NCBI GenBank assembly: GCA_964035545.1
Contig: OZ037765.1
Span: forward strand, 11,340,698 to 11,404,697
Source: Bugula neritina
Taxonomy: Eukaryota; Bryozoa; Gymnolaemata; Cheilostomatida; Bugulidae
Direction of reading: 5' to 3'
DNA length: 64,000 nt
Shown here: positions 1 through 36,151 of the stretch, in pieces
Layout of the letters: each line of letters begins with the position of its first letter
Position numbering within the stretch: the first letter of the stretch is position 1
Program-made: the position numbers and the translations under genes
The notes under the pieces: generated by a model
The model's input: the letters and a program-made list of their open reading frames with translations, nothing else
Databases searched by the model: none
Told to the model about the DNA's origin: nothing

Positions 1-96
1 AAGATAAACTTACCACAAGAGATTAAACAAATTTAGTGCAGTAGATTTTATAACATGTTATAATGAAATGAAACTTGTTCATTGTGTAGATATTAC

Positions 97-202
97 CTTT
101 GCATAAAATGAAGGGGTCAAACTCCCTGTATAAGAAGCGAAGGAATGATGAGAGTCATCCAAATGTACGTTAGTACCAGCACGCACAGCCATCATACCCG
201 AG
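97..202 (-). CDS. TMEM209: TMEM209-like exon 4 (Ser-rich region)
   Basis: 106 nt between acceptor acatttgtag and donor AAG|gtaat; enters phase 2, leaves phase 0. It encodes a disordered Ser/His/Thr-rich segment. Called from splice sites and phase continuity, with no strong homology of its own. Confidence 0.7.
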
Positions 203-1693
203 CTACAAATGTAAACAACAAATGTTGCTTATTCCTTTCATAGCCCACATAACAGCTTGTTAAGTTGATGATATGAAACTATTATGTTTAGCAGTTCCAA
301 CCTGGATGTATGTCCAGGAGATAGGTGTGCCGATTGGTTGTAACTTGAAGGACTAAATTTAATGTTTCTAACTGGTGTAGACTGTGCAGTAGTGGTGGGA
401 GACTTCCTAAAGCCAGGCTCATTATCTCCAATCCCTAGCAAGGTTTTCTCACGATCAGTTACATCTACATACTTGGGAAATAAGACACTGGAGACGTATG
501 CTATAGACTCTGCTATGGTGTACACAGCACTGGCTGTGAGCAAAATTGACTCTACAAAAAAACAAACTGCAAACACTAAATCTAGCAATAACAAAAGTCT
601 GATATATGTTATAATGAGAAATTATGGAGAGAGAAAATCTACCACTTTGAGAAATCCAGTCTAAACTAAATCGCAATGTTACATTTTACATGGTACAATT
701 TTATTTTACACTAGATAATGTATTTTACATCAGAGTGTTCAAAGTCAAGTTCAGTGCTCACAAGATGGTGAATAAGCCAATGTGAATGTAACATTATTCA
801 CTAACTCATGTGAAATGTATTAAAGAAAACAACATTATTCTAAGTAAAGCAGACAAATAAGCCAGTGTGAAGTTTAATTCAACAAAGTTATGAGGTTCCT
901 ACCTGCAAACCATACCAGAGATATGTTGAGACTGAACCACCTGCATATGGCCTGTGTGTACCTGCAAAGCAATGAAGGTAAAGAATAACAAATGCTCACA
1001 TGCTATGACAAAATAATAATAAAAACACCAAAAAAAACAATGCATTAAATTGCCCTGTGGTATTTAAAAGTCGCAACTATGATTATAAAAGCTTTCTGCT
1101 CCCAAACAATTTTATATCATCTAAAGCTAAGCAATTGCTAAATCATAAATCATTAAGTATACGTGCATCAGAAAATATATACTACGGAATAAAAGAGTAA
1201 AAGGATCATTTGAATGAATTATTTAAGCTTAAATTGTAAACAATTTGCTGAGCATATATACCATGACGAATATATTTTTCAAATGTAAAAAAACATCATG
1301 CTGCTTAAAATTGATGTCTCTAACTTCCTAATATACAAGAAATTATGGGTGGCAGAAAATTTTAAAATTTTTATACTGCCAAGAACAAGGTTTGCTAGAA
1401 TTCTTACATGATGTGAACTACCCACTGAACAACTCTGCTGGTTTGATGTGATCAGCAAAGTTGTTCAGTGTAAGTGCAAAAAGAATTGATGGTTTGAACT
1501 TATTTAGAGCTTGGAAATTCTCACATTTCATACGGACTTACAAATCATAGCCTATAAGAAGAAGGAAGAGTAAACCAACAGAAATCCTTTGCTTGATGTT
1601 TCTGTTTTCTTTGTTGGCCTCTTTCCTCTTCAGAACTTTTTCAACATTTTGGAGCTCAAACGAAGAATTCAGATTGTGAACAAATCTTTTCAT
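97..1693 (-). CDS. TMEM209: TMEM209-like nuclear-envelope membrane protein, N-terminal part (four exons, 3' part off window)
   Basis: Exons 1542-1693, 903-961, 302-551 and 97-202 join in frame (567 nt, 189 codons) with GT-AG introns. The start ATG at 1693-1691 has an in-frame TAA four codons upstream. The product begins MKRFVHNLNSSFELQ, then a basic stretch (VLKRKEANKENRNIKQR), a first membrane segment (SVGLLFLLLIGYDLYTQ), a second (LVWFAESILLTASAVYT), then KTLLGI and a Ser/Pro/Thr-rich region. Order and spacing match TMEM209, whose human protein has basic N-terminus, two membrane segments, a TLLGL motif and a long Ser-rich region before the conserved C-terminal domain. TMEM209 is known as a nuclear-envelope protein that binds nucleoporin NUP205. 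The assignment rests on the N-terminal pattern only, because the best-conserved C-terminal domain is outside the window. Confidence 0.82.
302..551 (-). CDS. TMEM209: TMEM209-like exon 3 (second membrane segment, TLLGI motif)
   Basis: 250 nt between a T-rich acceptor (tttttttgtag) and donor AG|gttgga. It encodes ESILLTASAVYTIAESIAY, then KTLLGI, then a Ser/Pro-rich stretch (SPTTTAQSTP, FSPSSYNQSAHLSPG). The open frame beyond 302 is intron read-through. Confidence 0.85.
903..961 (-). CDS. TMEM209: TMEM209-like exon 2
   Basis: 59 nt between acceptor ttgctttgcag and donor gtagga; enters phase 2, leaves phase 1. It encodes YTQAICRWFSLNISLVWFA, aligning with the human YTEMTGK...YWPLWYIE stretch. 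Confidence 0.82.
1542..1693 (-). CDS. TMEM209: TMEM209-like exon 1 (start codon, first membrane segment)
   Basis: 152 nt, ends phase 2 at donor TT|gtaagt. It encodes the basic N-terminus and the first hydrophobic segment (VGLLFLLLIGYD). The upstream in-frame stop supports this ATG. Confidence 0.82.
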
Positions 1694-2149
1694 TCTCACT
1701 TCTTAGTTCATCTGTTGGGCTGCACTGTCAGTAATTAATCAGCAAAAATATAACTAAAAGCAAATAAGTGGTGCTTGCTAGAAGGAGAAAATGCTTTCAA
1801 TATATTTTCAAATGACTCCATTATATCAAATTTCACATTTAATGATTGGTTTTGGATATCAAACACCAGATATATTATTATAATGCAATTAAATTTTAAA
1901 CCGAAGAGCTGGCATAGGGTTGTGGTAGTAATTTGAGAGGTTTAAAACTACTTATAGACATAGACTCAGTCATAGTGGGAGAGCACTTTGTTGCAGAACT
2001 TTGTAAAATTTACATGATTACAATTTTCCTTCTGCATTATTCTAAGATTAAGAAGTGATTGAGCCTGTATACCCTTTAGGCAAAGAGTTATTGCAGTAAG
2101 CATAGGAAAACATCTACTGAAGTTTATTATTCAAACTGCCACAGGCTTT

Positions 2150-3200
2150 GAGGTCGGCTCTTCTCATATCATTAATAATAAATATAACCATACATACCAA
2201 TTATTATAATCTATCAATTGCACTCATTATTAGTATTTTAATTATTATTACTATTATATTTAAATTATTCTATGATTTAAATTACATTAACTCATTAGCA
2301 ATATTATTATCATTGATAGAAATGCTTAGATTAAGTTTATAGCCTAAGTTTTTAATTTAAAGTTGATTCAACTGATTAATATAATTATATGCAGTTATTA
2401 ATTATATATATCGTATATAATTATTGTCATTATAAGTATAAGCACCAAGTTTATTATATCTTACCTTAATGATTAATTATTAAATTCACTATTACTAGAG
2501 TAAGAGTTAGTATTACGATTTACTTTTAGCATAAAAAATGACATTAATTACAATTATCCTTATTATACTGTCTTATTATAACGCTAACAGTGAATGTAAG
2601 TAATACTGAAAATGAATAATGATTATCATCAATTATAAAAGTTATAATTTAATAATAGTACTAATAGTAATACTAGTAGTAGTAGTATCAGTATTAGTGC
2701 CAATATTTATTTATAACTTTTATAATAATAATTAATGATATTCAGTTTTCCCTTTTAGTATTACTTACATTCACTGTTACTGTGACTGAGTCATTGTATT
2801 ACTATTAATAATAGTAAGATAATACTAACTCTAAGTCATACTGATAGACCATTGTAAAATGTAATGCCAAGCCTAATCAAAGAACTAATGAGTAATGGCC
2901 TAAAGAGCAAAGGCTAAATCTAATGCAGATGCTTACTCAATGCCAATGCTATTGCTGCTAGTGCTACGATTATATTTAATTTTACAAGCTTTATGATAAT
3001 CACAATGATAATGATATCTTAATTTAAAGTTAGACTATTAGTATTACTATAAGTATAACTTATAAGTTACACTTACCTATATGAATATAACTCAAACTAT
3101 AAGTAATAGTTATAAGTTATAGTATAAGTAAAAGTTTAAGTTAAAGTTAGCTCTGTGACAGTGATAGTGATCGTCACACTCACTATCATTATGACTATTA
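2150..3200. repeat. Degenerate low-complexity (ATT/AGT/TAA) tract
   Basis: Long runs built from variations of attatt, agtatt, actatt and agtaat with no fixed period. Similar texture recurs at 4885-5280 and 30870-31870. It looks like decayed microsatellite sequence. Confidence 0.75.
2585..2779. repeat. Inverted repeat inside the low-complexity tract
   Basis: The left arm starting taacagtgaatgtaagta (2585 on) is mirrored by tacttacattcactgtta ending at 2779, with imperfect pairing inward. A hairpin or fold-back remnant about 195 bp long. Confidence 0.75.
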
Positions 3201-3454
3201 GTAAAATATATCATTATCAAAAAGAAATAAGAACCCGCCACCTGATCACTATCAGTACATGGCGGTGAAAGGAGAACAATAAGAAATAAGAATCATAACA
3301 AGAATTAAATTTAATCAACTATAAATAAGCAACATAAATATAAATTGGAATATAAAAACAAAATGAGAATATGAAATTGGGTATCAATATGAATATGAAT
3401 CTCAATATAAAATGATTCCGAATTAGTATTACAAAATTACTAGGTAACTATGGA

Positions 3455-4790
3455 AAACTGCCCACATTACTCCCATCCACAAGTCTGGGAGTAAACAGGA
3501 TGCTAATAACCACCGACCAATCTCTCTAACTAGTGTTCTAAACTACTGGAACATATATTGCTCAGAAATCTATTGGAAAAAATTGACAATTGGCTTTGCA
3601 ATAGACAACAGGGTTTTAGAAAAAGGTTCTCATGTGAAACCCAGATTCATGTTACCTTACATGAAATAATAAGTGCAACGGATAAGAAGTCTAACATACA
3701 CGCTGCAGTTCTAGACCTGTCAAATGCCTTTGATAGAGTAACACACGCATTGCTAATACAAAAACTGTCAAGCATCCCTGAAATAGACAGCTACCTGCTC
3801 TAATGGATTTATGACTGCATATGTAACAGGTCTCAAACAGCGGTGCTGGATGGTGCTAAATCCAGCTCACTTCCTTGACTTCTGGAGTCCTACAAGGCTC
3901 GGTTCTGGGCTGTATTATTTCTGGTGTATATCAACGATCTCCCAAGCCATGTCAACTGCCCCTGTTGGCCTCTTTGCCGATGCTACCTTGATGTACCAAA
4001 TTGTTAACAACCCGACTCACGAGATGAGATTCCAAGCCAACCTTGACTCACTAAACACCTGGGCAAAGATGTAAGGCTTGTGCTTTAATGCCAAAAAGAG
4101 CAAGATATTTGCTTTTCAGTCTCGGGGCACAGTTCCACAGTATACAATGAATAATACTGTACTAGAGCACACAGATCACTGCAAATATCTGAGAGTGATA
4201 CTACAGTCGGACATGAAGTTCGTGTGCCACATAGCCAACAAAATATGCGATGCAAATCAGTATGATCAGGAGAACACTCTACTGGGCACCAGATAGAGAG
4301 CCAGACTGATAGCTTACAAGTCTCTTTGCTGTCCTCACTTAGAATATGCCTTATGTGCCTGGAACCCATTTTCAAACAGAGAGATAGAGGCCCTACAAAT
4401 GGTCTAGAATCAAGGGGTGCGAATGATCAGTATATTAAAGGGCAGACGAGGGGTCACAGAGGCCAAGGAGAGACTCTAACTACAACAACTGGATGTTCAG
4501 CGAAAAAACTCTCAAGTGAAACGACTGCATGAGATACTCTCGAAAGAGGATTCACATCCTGCTCTCAGCGCATCTTATGATGAAATTATTAATCAGCCTC
4601 CGGCCAGTCCAGACAAGAGCTATTACCAAAAATAAACCACGGTCTATTTCCACAACTGGCAACTGCTTACATAACAGCTTCTCCGCCGTACAATACGAGA
4701 CCTGAAGAAATAAAAATAACTGACCAGACCTGCTGTTGCCCCTAACCCATGGGATTGTATTCTGGAACAATCACAATGGCCTTATCATAG
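3455..4790 (+). mobile_element. Decayed 5'-truncated non-LTR retrotransposon (LINE) reverse transcriptase
   Basis: Conceptual fragments in shifting frames match a LINE reverse transcriptase in order: ITPIHKSGSK and NNHRPISLTSVL (about 3460-3540); QQGFRKRFSCETQ and AVLDLSNAFDRV (3605-3740); LFLVYINDLPSHV (about 3915-3955); FADATLMY (about 3974-3998), where the usual FADD catalytic pair reads FADA; FNAKKSKIFAF (about 4083); CKYLRVILQSDMKF (about 4182); and RLIAYKSLCCPHLEYALCAW (from about 4306). Frameshifts and stops interrupt it at about 3540, 3800, 3860, 4075 and 4296, and no endonuclease ORF is seen. It is a dead copy. The style suggests a Jockey/CR1-like clade, but the clade is a guess. Confidence 0.88.
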
Positions 4791-4884
4791 AAAAATGTCC
4801 AAAAATTGAGGCACACCCCGGGCCTTTACTCTTAGGGCCCCTAGGTGATCTAGCGTGATGACACTGTTAATGTAAGTTGATGTT

Positions 4885-5280
4885 GTAATTAGCAGTATTA
4901 CTATTACTATTAGTATTACCATTAGTATTAGAATTGACTTATAATATCAGTATGATTATGAGTATGACTATGAGTATGCTTTATTATACAGTGTATGAGT
5001 ACCAGTAGCAGTAATCAGTATGACTATGAGTATCAGTATGACTATGATAATCAGTTTCATACCAATAGTGATAGATATACTCATAGTATGAGTATCAGTA
5101 TATCTATCAGTATCACTATCACTATGAGTGTATGACTATCGGTATGAAACTGATTATCACTCGTAGTCATTTACTGTAACAGTAACAGTAAGTATAACAC
5201 TTACAGTTACACTAACAGTTAGTGTTACAGTGACTGTAAGACTAAGAGTAAGTGTAAAACTAAAACTAAAAGTAAACCAA
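4885..5280. repeat. Degenerate AGTAT/CAGTAT-type low-complexity tract
   Basis: Imperfect repeats such as agtatgactatgagtatcag grade into acagttacactaacagtt. Contains a hairpin at 5046-5158. Confidence 0.75.
5046..5158. repeat. Fold-back with 18-bp perfect terminal arms
   Basis: gataatcagtttcatacc (5046-5063) is the exact reverse complement of ggtatgaaactgattatc (5141-5158). Pairing continues inward through atactcatag and ctatgagtat segments. It resembles a small fold-back MITE or a hairpin-mediated duplication. Confidence 0.8.
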
Positions 5281-7923
5281 AAAAAATCAAAATCAAAATG
5301 TGATTCAAATTGAAATTGAAATTGTATGAAATATTTTTGCACGTTTGAAAGTCGCTCAAGGCTAAAGATATTAACTAAAAAGTAGATTTTCAATGTACTA
5401 TGGTTATTATTTATTAAAATATGACTGTCTTAGTTGAATATAAAATTTATTTATTATGATTAATAATAATATTCACTATTCATTTATTTTTAATTTCATT
5501 GTAATTGCTCTTTTCAAAATGCTCGCAGTGACGATAAAGTTATTTCAACGACTCGCTGTTGTCGAACAAAATTTAGCCTTGCAGTTGTCGCAATTTTCGA
5601 GACACTCTTTCACGAAAAGATAAATCTTTGAGTTCTAGTTCTAGGGGCCCTGGGAAGGAGGACAGTAACAAAAATTCCCTTAAATTTTATCAAACCGTTC
5701 TAGAGCTTATTCAACAGCTATGGCACCTTTGATTTTTGAGCTTTTCTAGATCTGTAGAAAATTAGGTAATGCTCATCATGTGGTTTAAATCTCTATCTGA
5801 GCTGAGTTTTAGAGAAAACACTGCAGGCAGCCAATTAATGACTTTTGAAACCTTAGCCAAATGTCATACCGAGATTTGGTAGTTTGTATCAATTATTCCC
5901 AACTCACTGTAAACGAGTATATCGTAGTCTTTAGCTTATAAGTTGGTGTATTCATATGTTTTGCTAAGCTAAGTTCATCTGGAGGGGAAATAAGGCCTCC
6001 GGGATAGGGTGTTAGTCTTGTGGTGCTCCACAGTCTTGGTTTCTGGGTTGAGCAGTCATTAGTATTCTAATGCATCCTCAATTTAGGTAGGATATTTACA
6101 ATTTATCTTACTAAAACCTTCTTTCTATACCCCTCTCCCCCTTTATGCGCTGCACACTCTTTCACACATCTACAATATTATTTATAATCATCACACAGGT
6201 CATACCTATACACTATAACTTGCATTACTGCGGCCTAAATGTCCTAATTTCTAGTTATTCTCTCTTAATTTCTGAATAATGAAGGAGAGAGGAATAACTG
6301 CATGTTTGTTAATCAATTCAAGATTGGAATATAACACATGGCATTCCTGCGTGTATGCCTCATTTTTTTCTCCAGAAGAGTTAAAGAATTAATGTTGGGT
6401 TGAGACATTCTGCTAAAAAGTTCAGCATAATGCATGTGAAAAAACCTTCAGTCTAGATGAGGAAATTCTTGAACCAATGTTTCTGAAAATGGATCCTCAT
6501 TGATAGTTTTGTATTTCCAGGTTTTACTCAAAGGAAACACATACTGAAGTTGTGAACATCACTTAACTTTGATTATTGTGGTCATATGTGGCCCAACACT
6601 ATAAAGCAGTAAGTAGTAAAAGCACAGGCTTCATGATCTGTAGGTTAACTACCTTAAGGTGATGATTTATCCAGAGAAGGTTAGTCGACAACCAAAATAG
6701 TTGAAAGTTTGCCAGTCTTGTAGAAATCTTAAGCTCAATTGTGATATCTTCAGAGGCGATGGTTACAAGTTGATAATACAAGCAATTTTATGATGAATAT
6801 TTTTTAATAATCTCAAAAGTTCTCTGCAGAAAAATTATTAATCCGTGTATAAAACATTTCGAGCAACATAGTAATATTGTGTACATACCTTAACATACCA
6901 GCAATTAGACAAAAAAGCAAAATCTAGATTGTTGAAACTTATGAAACTAGCAATAAACATGTTATTTATTGGCTTTCCATTGTTGAATGAAAAAGCAACA
7001 ATGGAATACCAATATATGTATATTGTTATTGCTATTTCATAACTGTCAACAATTATGCAAATTGTATTTGATATAGTGAAATTGTTGCAACAATAGAGGT
7101 AAATTGGTAAGAATCTATGTGTTTTTATGTTTTGTTGATGAGTCGTCAAATGTTGCCTCAAAGTGGATTCAAATTTTCTGGTGACAAAACAGATTGATTA
7201 TTTCAGTTGCTATTGGGGAGGGGGGGGGAGGGCAATAGTTTTAATTTTATACCACAATCTTAAGTTATTCTTTTGTTGAATTTGCCATTTACACTTGTTT
7301 CTTAACTTACATGTATATCATTAGTTATGTAAGTGTAAAAACAACAATTTCATTTTTTCTTACTTCAAGGACAGAACCCCTGCTAACAAAAAGAGGATCT
7401 ATCAAGTTTAGCCATTTAATAGTTTCTATAATATGTTCATTGGCTTGTCATGTGGGTACGAAACTAACTTCCTTCAAACTCTGCTTTTCTGCAGTTATGC
7501 AAATTGGTATCTTCTAAATATTTTTCTCATCTAAAACTCCCTTCTCTATGATAAAACTTGGTAGAGCTTTGAGGATTAATTATGTTACTTGTCCATGATT
7601 TCAACACCACTTATCAATAGAAAGACTTTTTATCTTAATAGTACTTGATTTTAACTTTTTAATGTCAATAATCAATACTTAGTGCCTATAATATGCACGT
7701 ATAACTTGAAGTAAATGCCATAAGAGCTCGAAACCCACTGGCACTTCATTTTGTTTGCTTAAATTATACGGATTAATTAAAAAAGCTTGGTTGTTGTTAT
7801 ATTATAAGTTAGAGAAATCAATGCTAATTATTGTGATTCCCTAATAACTGTGTAAATACAATGGGTACACAAGGTCTTGCTTGGTCAGTGAATGAGATAT
7901 AGAACTTCAGCAATCAGTAATTT

Positions 7924-7929
7924 TTTATT
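7924..7929 (-). promoter_or_regulatory. Candidate CaMKII polyadenylation signal (AATAAA)
   Basis: TTTATT on the plus strand, about 860 nt past the CaMKII stop codon. It is the first canonical AATAAA I see downstream on the minus strand. Canonical hexamers are common in AT-rich DNA, so this is weak. Confidence 0.35.
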
Positions 7930-7960
7930 ATAATAGTTTGACAGGTTACAGTGTGATACA

Positions 7961-8012
7961 GATAAAATATAATGCTTAATCACCTAGATAAAATATAATG
8001 CTTAATCACCTA
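7961..8012. repeat. Perfect 26-bp tandem duplication
   Basis: Two exact adjacent copies (7961-7986 and 7987-8012) of a 26-bp unit beginning gataaaatataatgcttaa. Lies in the putative CaMKII 3' untranslated or flanking region. Confidence 0.9.
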
Positions 8013-8791
8013 GATATAGCCTCCTCTACAATACCACACTTACACTCTAAGGTAACATAAAATAAATATCTATAATATATTTATATATAATATGCTACTA
8101 TTTAGGGCACTACTAATTGAAATGAATGATAACAATGTTATTAAAATCCATTTAGTGAAAAAACAACAAGGTAACAGCAGAAATTGTATCCAAGTTATGG
8201 TTATGTTATATTTTATAGAGATAAGCAGAGCAAACTACAATGTATTGCACTTGCACGAAATTCAATATACCTAAAATAATAAAACTATAGTAAAAATTAC
8301 CCAACAATACAACTACTTCGTGTCTACTGAATTCGTGAAATGAATTGTTAGAAGCTACACATCAAAACAAAATTAAGTAGTGCCCCTACAGAGCCAGTAT
8401 TGAAATTGGAAACATCTTTTTTTGTAGTAAATCAATAGTAGTTGATAGGAACACCACCTTTTAATTTTTGAAAAATAAGAAAAAGCAAAAAAATAGTCAA
8501 ACACTCTTCACATATACAGATATGTTGTTTGAGCATGATAAAAGATATAGCAGCGCTATAATAATAAACAGGGAAAGGGCATTTAATACACTTTAGCCAA
8601 TGTAGACTATAGCAAGATGCTAAGAAATGTACAAAATGAAACCCAGAAAACATATTTATCCATAGAATGAACCAAATTATAGAATTTATAAGTGATGCAG
8701 AATCTAAAGTATCAACTACTCGTATTTCAAACTGAAAGTAAACGAAAGTTTATAATTAGTATGCGTGTCACACGATGAGCCTATTTACAAC

Positions 8792-32044
<23,253 letters not shown>

Positions 32045-32801
32045 GATTTTTTTTTGGAATGAAGTTTATAACATGGGCATACCGATATCACAACAGAATT
32101 TATTGTTAATTGATAATAACGAACGTTAATTGAAACTTACACAAAATGGGGAAACTCAAACTATCAATATCAATACGAAAGTCGATATGCAATGTTACTA
32201 GTAATAGTATGCAACCAATGGTAAAACATTATCATGCAACACTCATGCAGAGGGCAAACGTTTCAAAACTTCGTATAGTTGTATTAATATTACGTTTTAT
32301 GTACGTTTAATGTTTTGCTAGCAAATATGCAATTAAGATTGAGATAGCAACTCCGACATTGTAATAATTTTGAACATGGCAATTTAGCTGACCTATTTTT
32401 ATAGTTATCCCTGTTGGGCCCGGTGTAGCATATATGCTACATCAACTTTTAATGCAAATATTATATGTAATGGAAATGATAAAAAGTTTTAAAATACATC
32501 TGTAAAGTTTACTTTTAGGCATGTTCTTACAAATTACAACCTTTACAAGATAACTCTTACAGCACGATTTTTATTTTAGAGAATTGATAGTTTCCAATCA
32601 AATCTTTTAATGTGAATTGCTTCAAATTATAATTTTGAAAGATTGGAAGTTTTTATTGTGTGGCTCATTTGCGTTAGCTAATGAAATAACTGATTTATAA
32701 AAAACATTGACAATAGTAAACTGCCTTAAAATTGTGCTATATAGTGAGTCATGTCAGACTATCTCTGTTTTATCACTTTCTCTTTTATACTATATAAAAT
32801 G

Positions 32802-32913
<112 letters not shown>

Positions 32914-33185
32914 TATAATTTGAAGCTTGCAAAATCATTGAACTTTAATTACTAACTTTTCTTTGTTCACTGCACATGTCATGCTTAATTTTTAATCAGT
33001 CTGTACTAGTCATCTGTAGAACTTGGAAGACTATATAAATAATTAAATTATAATTACAGTGTTAAAATATTGCTTTGTTTTTAAGTTTGCATTTATAAAG
33101 CTGTAGCAGAATTTATTTGTATGTCATATTGTTTAAATAGATCTCAGGGAAGCTAGGTCAACAATTAATATATGCTTAATATAAC

Positions 33186-34938
33186 CAGGGATGTAGTGGC
33201 AAAAATATTCTAGGCCATACTCTCAGGCCGGGGGTCCAGGGGGCCGCCCAGGCCCCTGGCGGGGTCCGGGGCAGCGCCCCGGCTGCCGAAGCCCTCAGAG
33301 CTCTTCTGATGCAAATTTATGCAATTTAAAGCCATTGTGAATTCTAATTCTTCTGAAAAAATCTGTGTTGAAATGTGCACCTCACTATTATTTTCATACC
33401 ATACCAGCTACATGACGACTGGGCATTGCTGCAAACTATATACATATTCAGTAATGTCCCATACTTGTTGACTGTAATTTTAAATGTAGTCTTACTCAAC
33501 TGCAGTTAGGTTTGTTCTGACATGCACCAAGTCCAAACTGTACAGAAAAATTGCTGAAGATCTCAAAAAGATGGAAGGATAGAGGCAGGTAACAAGGGCT
33601 CTCCAAATACAACCTGATTATTTTATTAATAACTAATAGACTGACGTGCCCAGAAAAAGAATAATAGATCAGAAGAGAGGCAGATTGCAAATCAGAAAAT
33701 GTGTGTTTGTTATTTATAAAGAGCAATTTGAATTGATAACTCATTGGCAAGCAGAAATTGGTTAAAAACCTATTTGGAGTTTATTAGAGTATTAGTCTAA
33801 ACTCTAAACCATAAGGAGATACCACCACACCTCCTTACACACAATAAAGCACACCCAAGAAGAGTATGTTAACTTGGTTTTAAAATAAAACCCCTGAACC
33901 TTCACTAGCCACATCAAGGCAACATACCCCAAATGAAAAAAATTGACAGGTTTAATATGTGTTAACCTAGAAGATGATTAACTATAAAGCCAGATGTTAG
34001 TTAGTACAATCAAACATAAACGGTTACTTATGGTGGTGTACAGTTTGCAAAACCTCATTGCATTGATAATTAACATGCAATAACGCTAGGTTTTTGAGCA
34101 AAATGTGGACATCGTACCTGTAGACCTCAGTGATAAATTTTCGTTAACCTCTCCTACACAACTGGTACTGTTTCTTGAAGACATTTTGATTTTATTTCTA
34201 GATTTCATGTTGGTTTTTTTAAATTCCATTGCTTATTGACAAAATACAAGTCCACACAAGATAGATAAGGGCAACCTTCTTGCTGTCACTGCCTAATCGT
34301 GCTAGAATAAAAATTTAAAAACTATGTTGTAGATCTTCCTGTTCCTCAGAGCACCTGCTTTTTCAAGTTTTCAATATTTTTCTTTGCAAAGTTATAGACA
34401 AAAAACTACTCATTCTGGCCAATTTTATCTGAAAAGTTTATTTTTCAAAATCTGCCAAATATCTCAGCAGGAAAGTATGGTATTGGAATAGAACAAACAC
34501 TGTCGGAAACCTGAGAAATTTATGTATAGCAAATTTTTTGATCCTTTCAATAGCCTTATTCATAGATTTTTTACAAATTAGTGATTTACACACTGAAATG
34601 AAATATTTTTTCCTTAGCAATCACCAATGCACAGCACTTCGCGCTTCAGTGAACACGTAAAGATGAGAAGACGGAATGTTGATAGCTCTTATTATTCATA
34701 CTGTAATCTCAGGCTAAACAATTACAAGTAGGCAACACGCATGCCACCCACATAGCATCAACATAACAAGAACTTAAACTAGATTGTGAGCGAAATTCTC
34801 AGTGAGAATGCTCCAACTATCCTGTGCACTAATCATCTTTCAAAAATATTATGCCCATACGGGCGTATGGCCTAGAACAGTCTATTTTCTTCTAGGCCAT
34901 ACGGCGTATGGGACCGTATGGGTACCACTACATCCCTG
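33186..34938. mobile_element. Non-autonomous hAT-like DNA transposon, 1,753 bp
   Basis: Termini cagggatgtagtgg (33186) and its reverse complement ccactacatccctg (ends 34938) are flanked by a perfect 8-bp direct repeat aatataac at 33178-33185 and 34939-34946. An 8-bp duplication and a CAGGG start fit the hAT superfamily. Subterminal taggccata segments also pair. There is a GC-rich block at about 33225-33300 and no transposase ORF, so it would need an enzyme supplied in trans. Confidence 0.9.
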
Positions 34939-34958
34939 AATATAACCATAAGTTTCTA

Positions 34959-35101
34959 CCATTGCGAAGGTGTGGGCCATGGCACTGAACTGAAACTATA
35001 ACCCTATATATAGTTCTATTATAGTTCAATGGGCCATGGTACTTTATTCTGCGCTGATGAGGGGACAAATCCCGATACAGCTGCTGTACACAGATTGAGA
35101 T
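34959..35101 (+). repeat. Dispersed repeat family, copy 1
   Basis: Shares attgcgaaggygtgggc and tgatgaggggacaaatccc with copy 2 at 35278-35362. ggggacaaatccc resembles a tRNA B box, so this may be a second SINE family. Copy 1 has an inner inverted pair around gggccatgg. Confidence 0.6.
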
Positions 35102-35277
35102 ATAATTCTCTCACTTTATGTTCAGCAATGACATTCAGTGATTGAGCTCTCTAACCATGGTCACAAACGTAAGCTGCTAGGATTTTGCAAGGCTCGTGAC
35201 TTCTAGAGTCTCTTGAGCTCTCTGGCTTGAGTTTACACACCTTTTAAATATGCTTTAGTAGAAACATATTATGTTTT

Positions 35278-35362
35278 CACTATTGCGAAGGCGTGGGCTG
35301 TGATACTTTGTTCTAATGAGGGGTCAAATCCCAAAACACCTGCTGTCCACAGTTAGAGATAA
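35278..35362 (+). repeat. Dispersed repeat family, copy 2
   Basis: Reads attgcgaaggcgtgggctgt, then taatgaggggtcaaatccc, then tgctgtccacag, aligned to copy 1 about 320 bp upstream. Confidence 0.6.
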
Positions 35363-36151
35363 TATATCTAGAGGATATTTCATATATACATGTGCCTGCG
35401 TGACTGGTACTTTGATCAGTTGCTTTTTTGCATAAATAAATTGTTATTTCAGCTTTTTTGACAAAAATTTCTATTTATTCTAAATATGTACTTTTTTTGG
35501 TCAGCAAAAATTTAATTTTTAATAACTAACTTGCATGCTATGTCATCCATAATATAGTAATGTAAGTGAAGATTCTTATAAGCTTTATATTCCATATATA
35601 TAAGATTTCTCTTGTCATCTAATTAAGTTTATCATTTAGGGTAAAATACTTCAAGATATTGAGGTACAATTCTAATTTAATAAGCTTGAAAATAGGGATA
35701 CGATAATTGGTATAACACTAAAGAGCTAAAGAACTATAAAATGAATAATTAAGTCAGAAATAAGCAATGCAGTTTTAGTTTAAGTTTATAACCATGATAA
35801 TGCTGCTGTCACCTTTGGCTGATTTGGCATGTGTTGATTACAACTAGGCAATGCACTCTTTACTATGACTGATAAGTATATATACTTCCCTAAAGAACAT
35901 CACATTGGCTATTAAATTGCACTAATTATACAAACCCCATATTCATATAAATGCAGCATGGGCTAAAAATAAAAAGAGTAAAAACTAAATTAGTTATAGG
36001 AAAATAAAATTGATTGCCCTAAGCAATAACAATATAATAAAACTGCAAGGGCTGTTTTTTAAAAGTAGTTGTATAACAAAAAAAACCAACACAATTTCGA
36101 CTAACAACATAAATTCACCATGACAGTTTCGTTCAATAGATTCAACGACCG

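Larger units (their letters stand above)
1694..7923. other. Intergenic region between TMEM209-like gene and CaMKII
   Basis: No conserved coding exon was recognised here. It holds degenerate TTA/TAG/ACT-rich low-complexity DNA (about 2150-3200 and 4885-5280), two fold-back segments, a decayed non-LTR retrotransposon (about 3455-4790), and plain AT-rich sequence from 5.3 to 7.9 kb. The TMEM209 promoter should lie just right of 1693, but no core-promoter motif stands out. Confidence 0.6.

Noticed and set aside
5157-5393. 78-codon minus-strand frame rich in Thr, Val and Phe
   Set aside because: Low-complexity AGT/ACT repeat translation with no splice context.
5990-6070. tRNA-like segment (gggttgagc near a gtggtgctccac)
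   Set aside because: Resembles a decayed SINE head, but the A and B boxes are too degraded to call.
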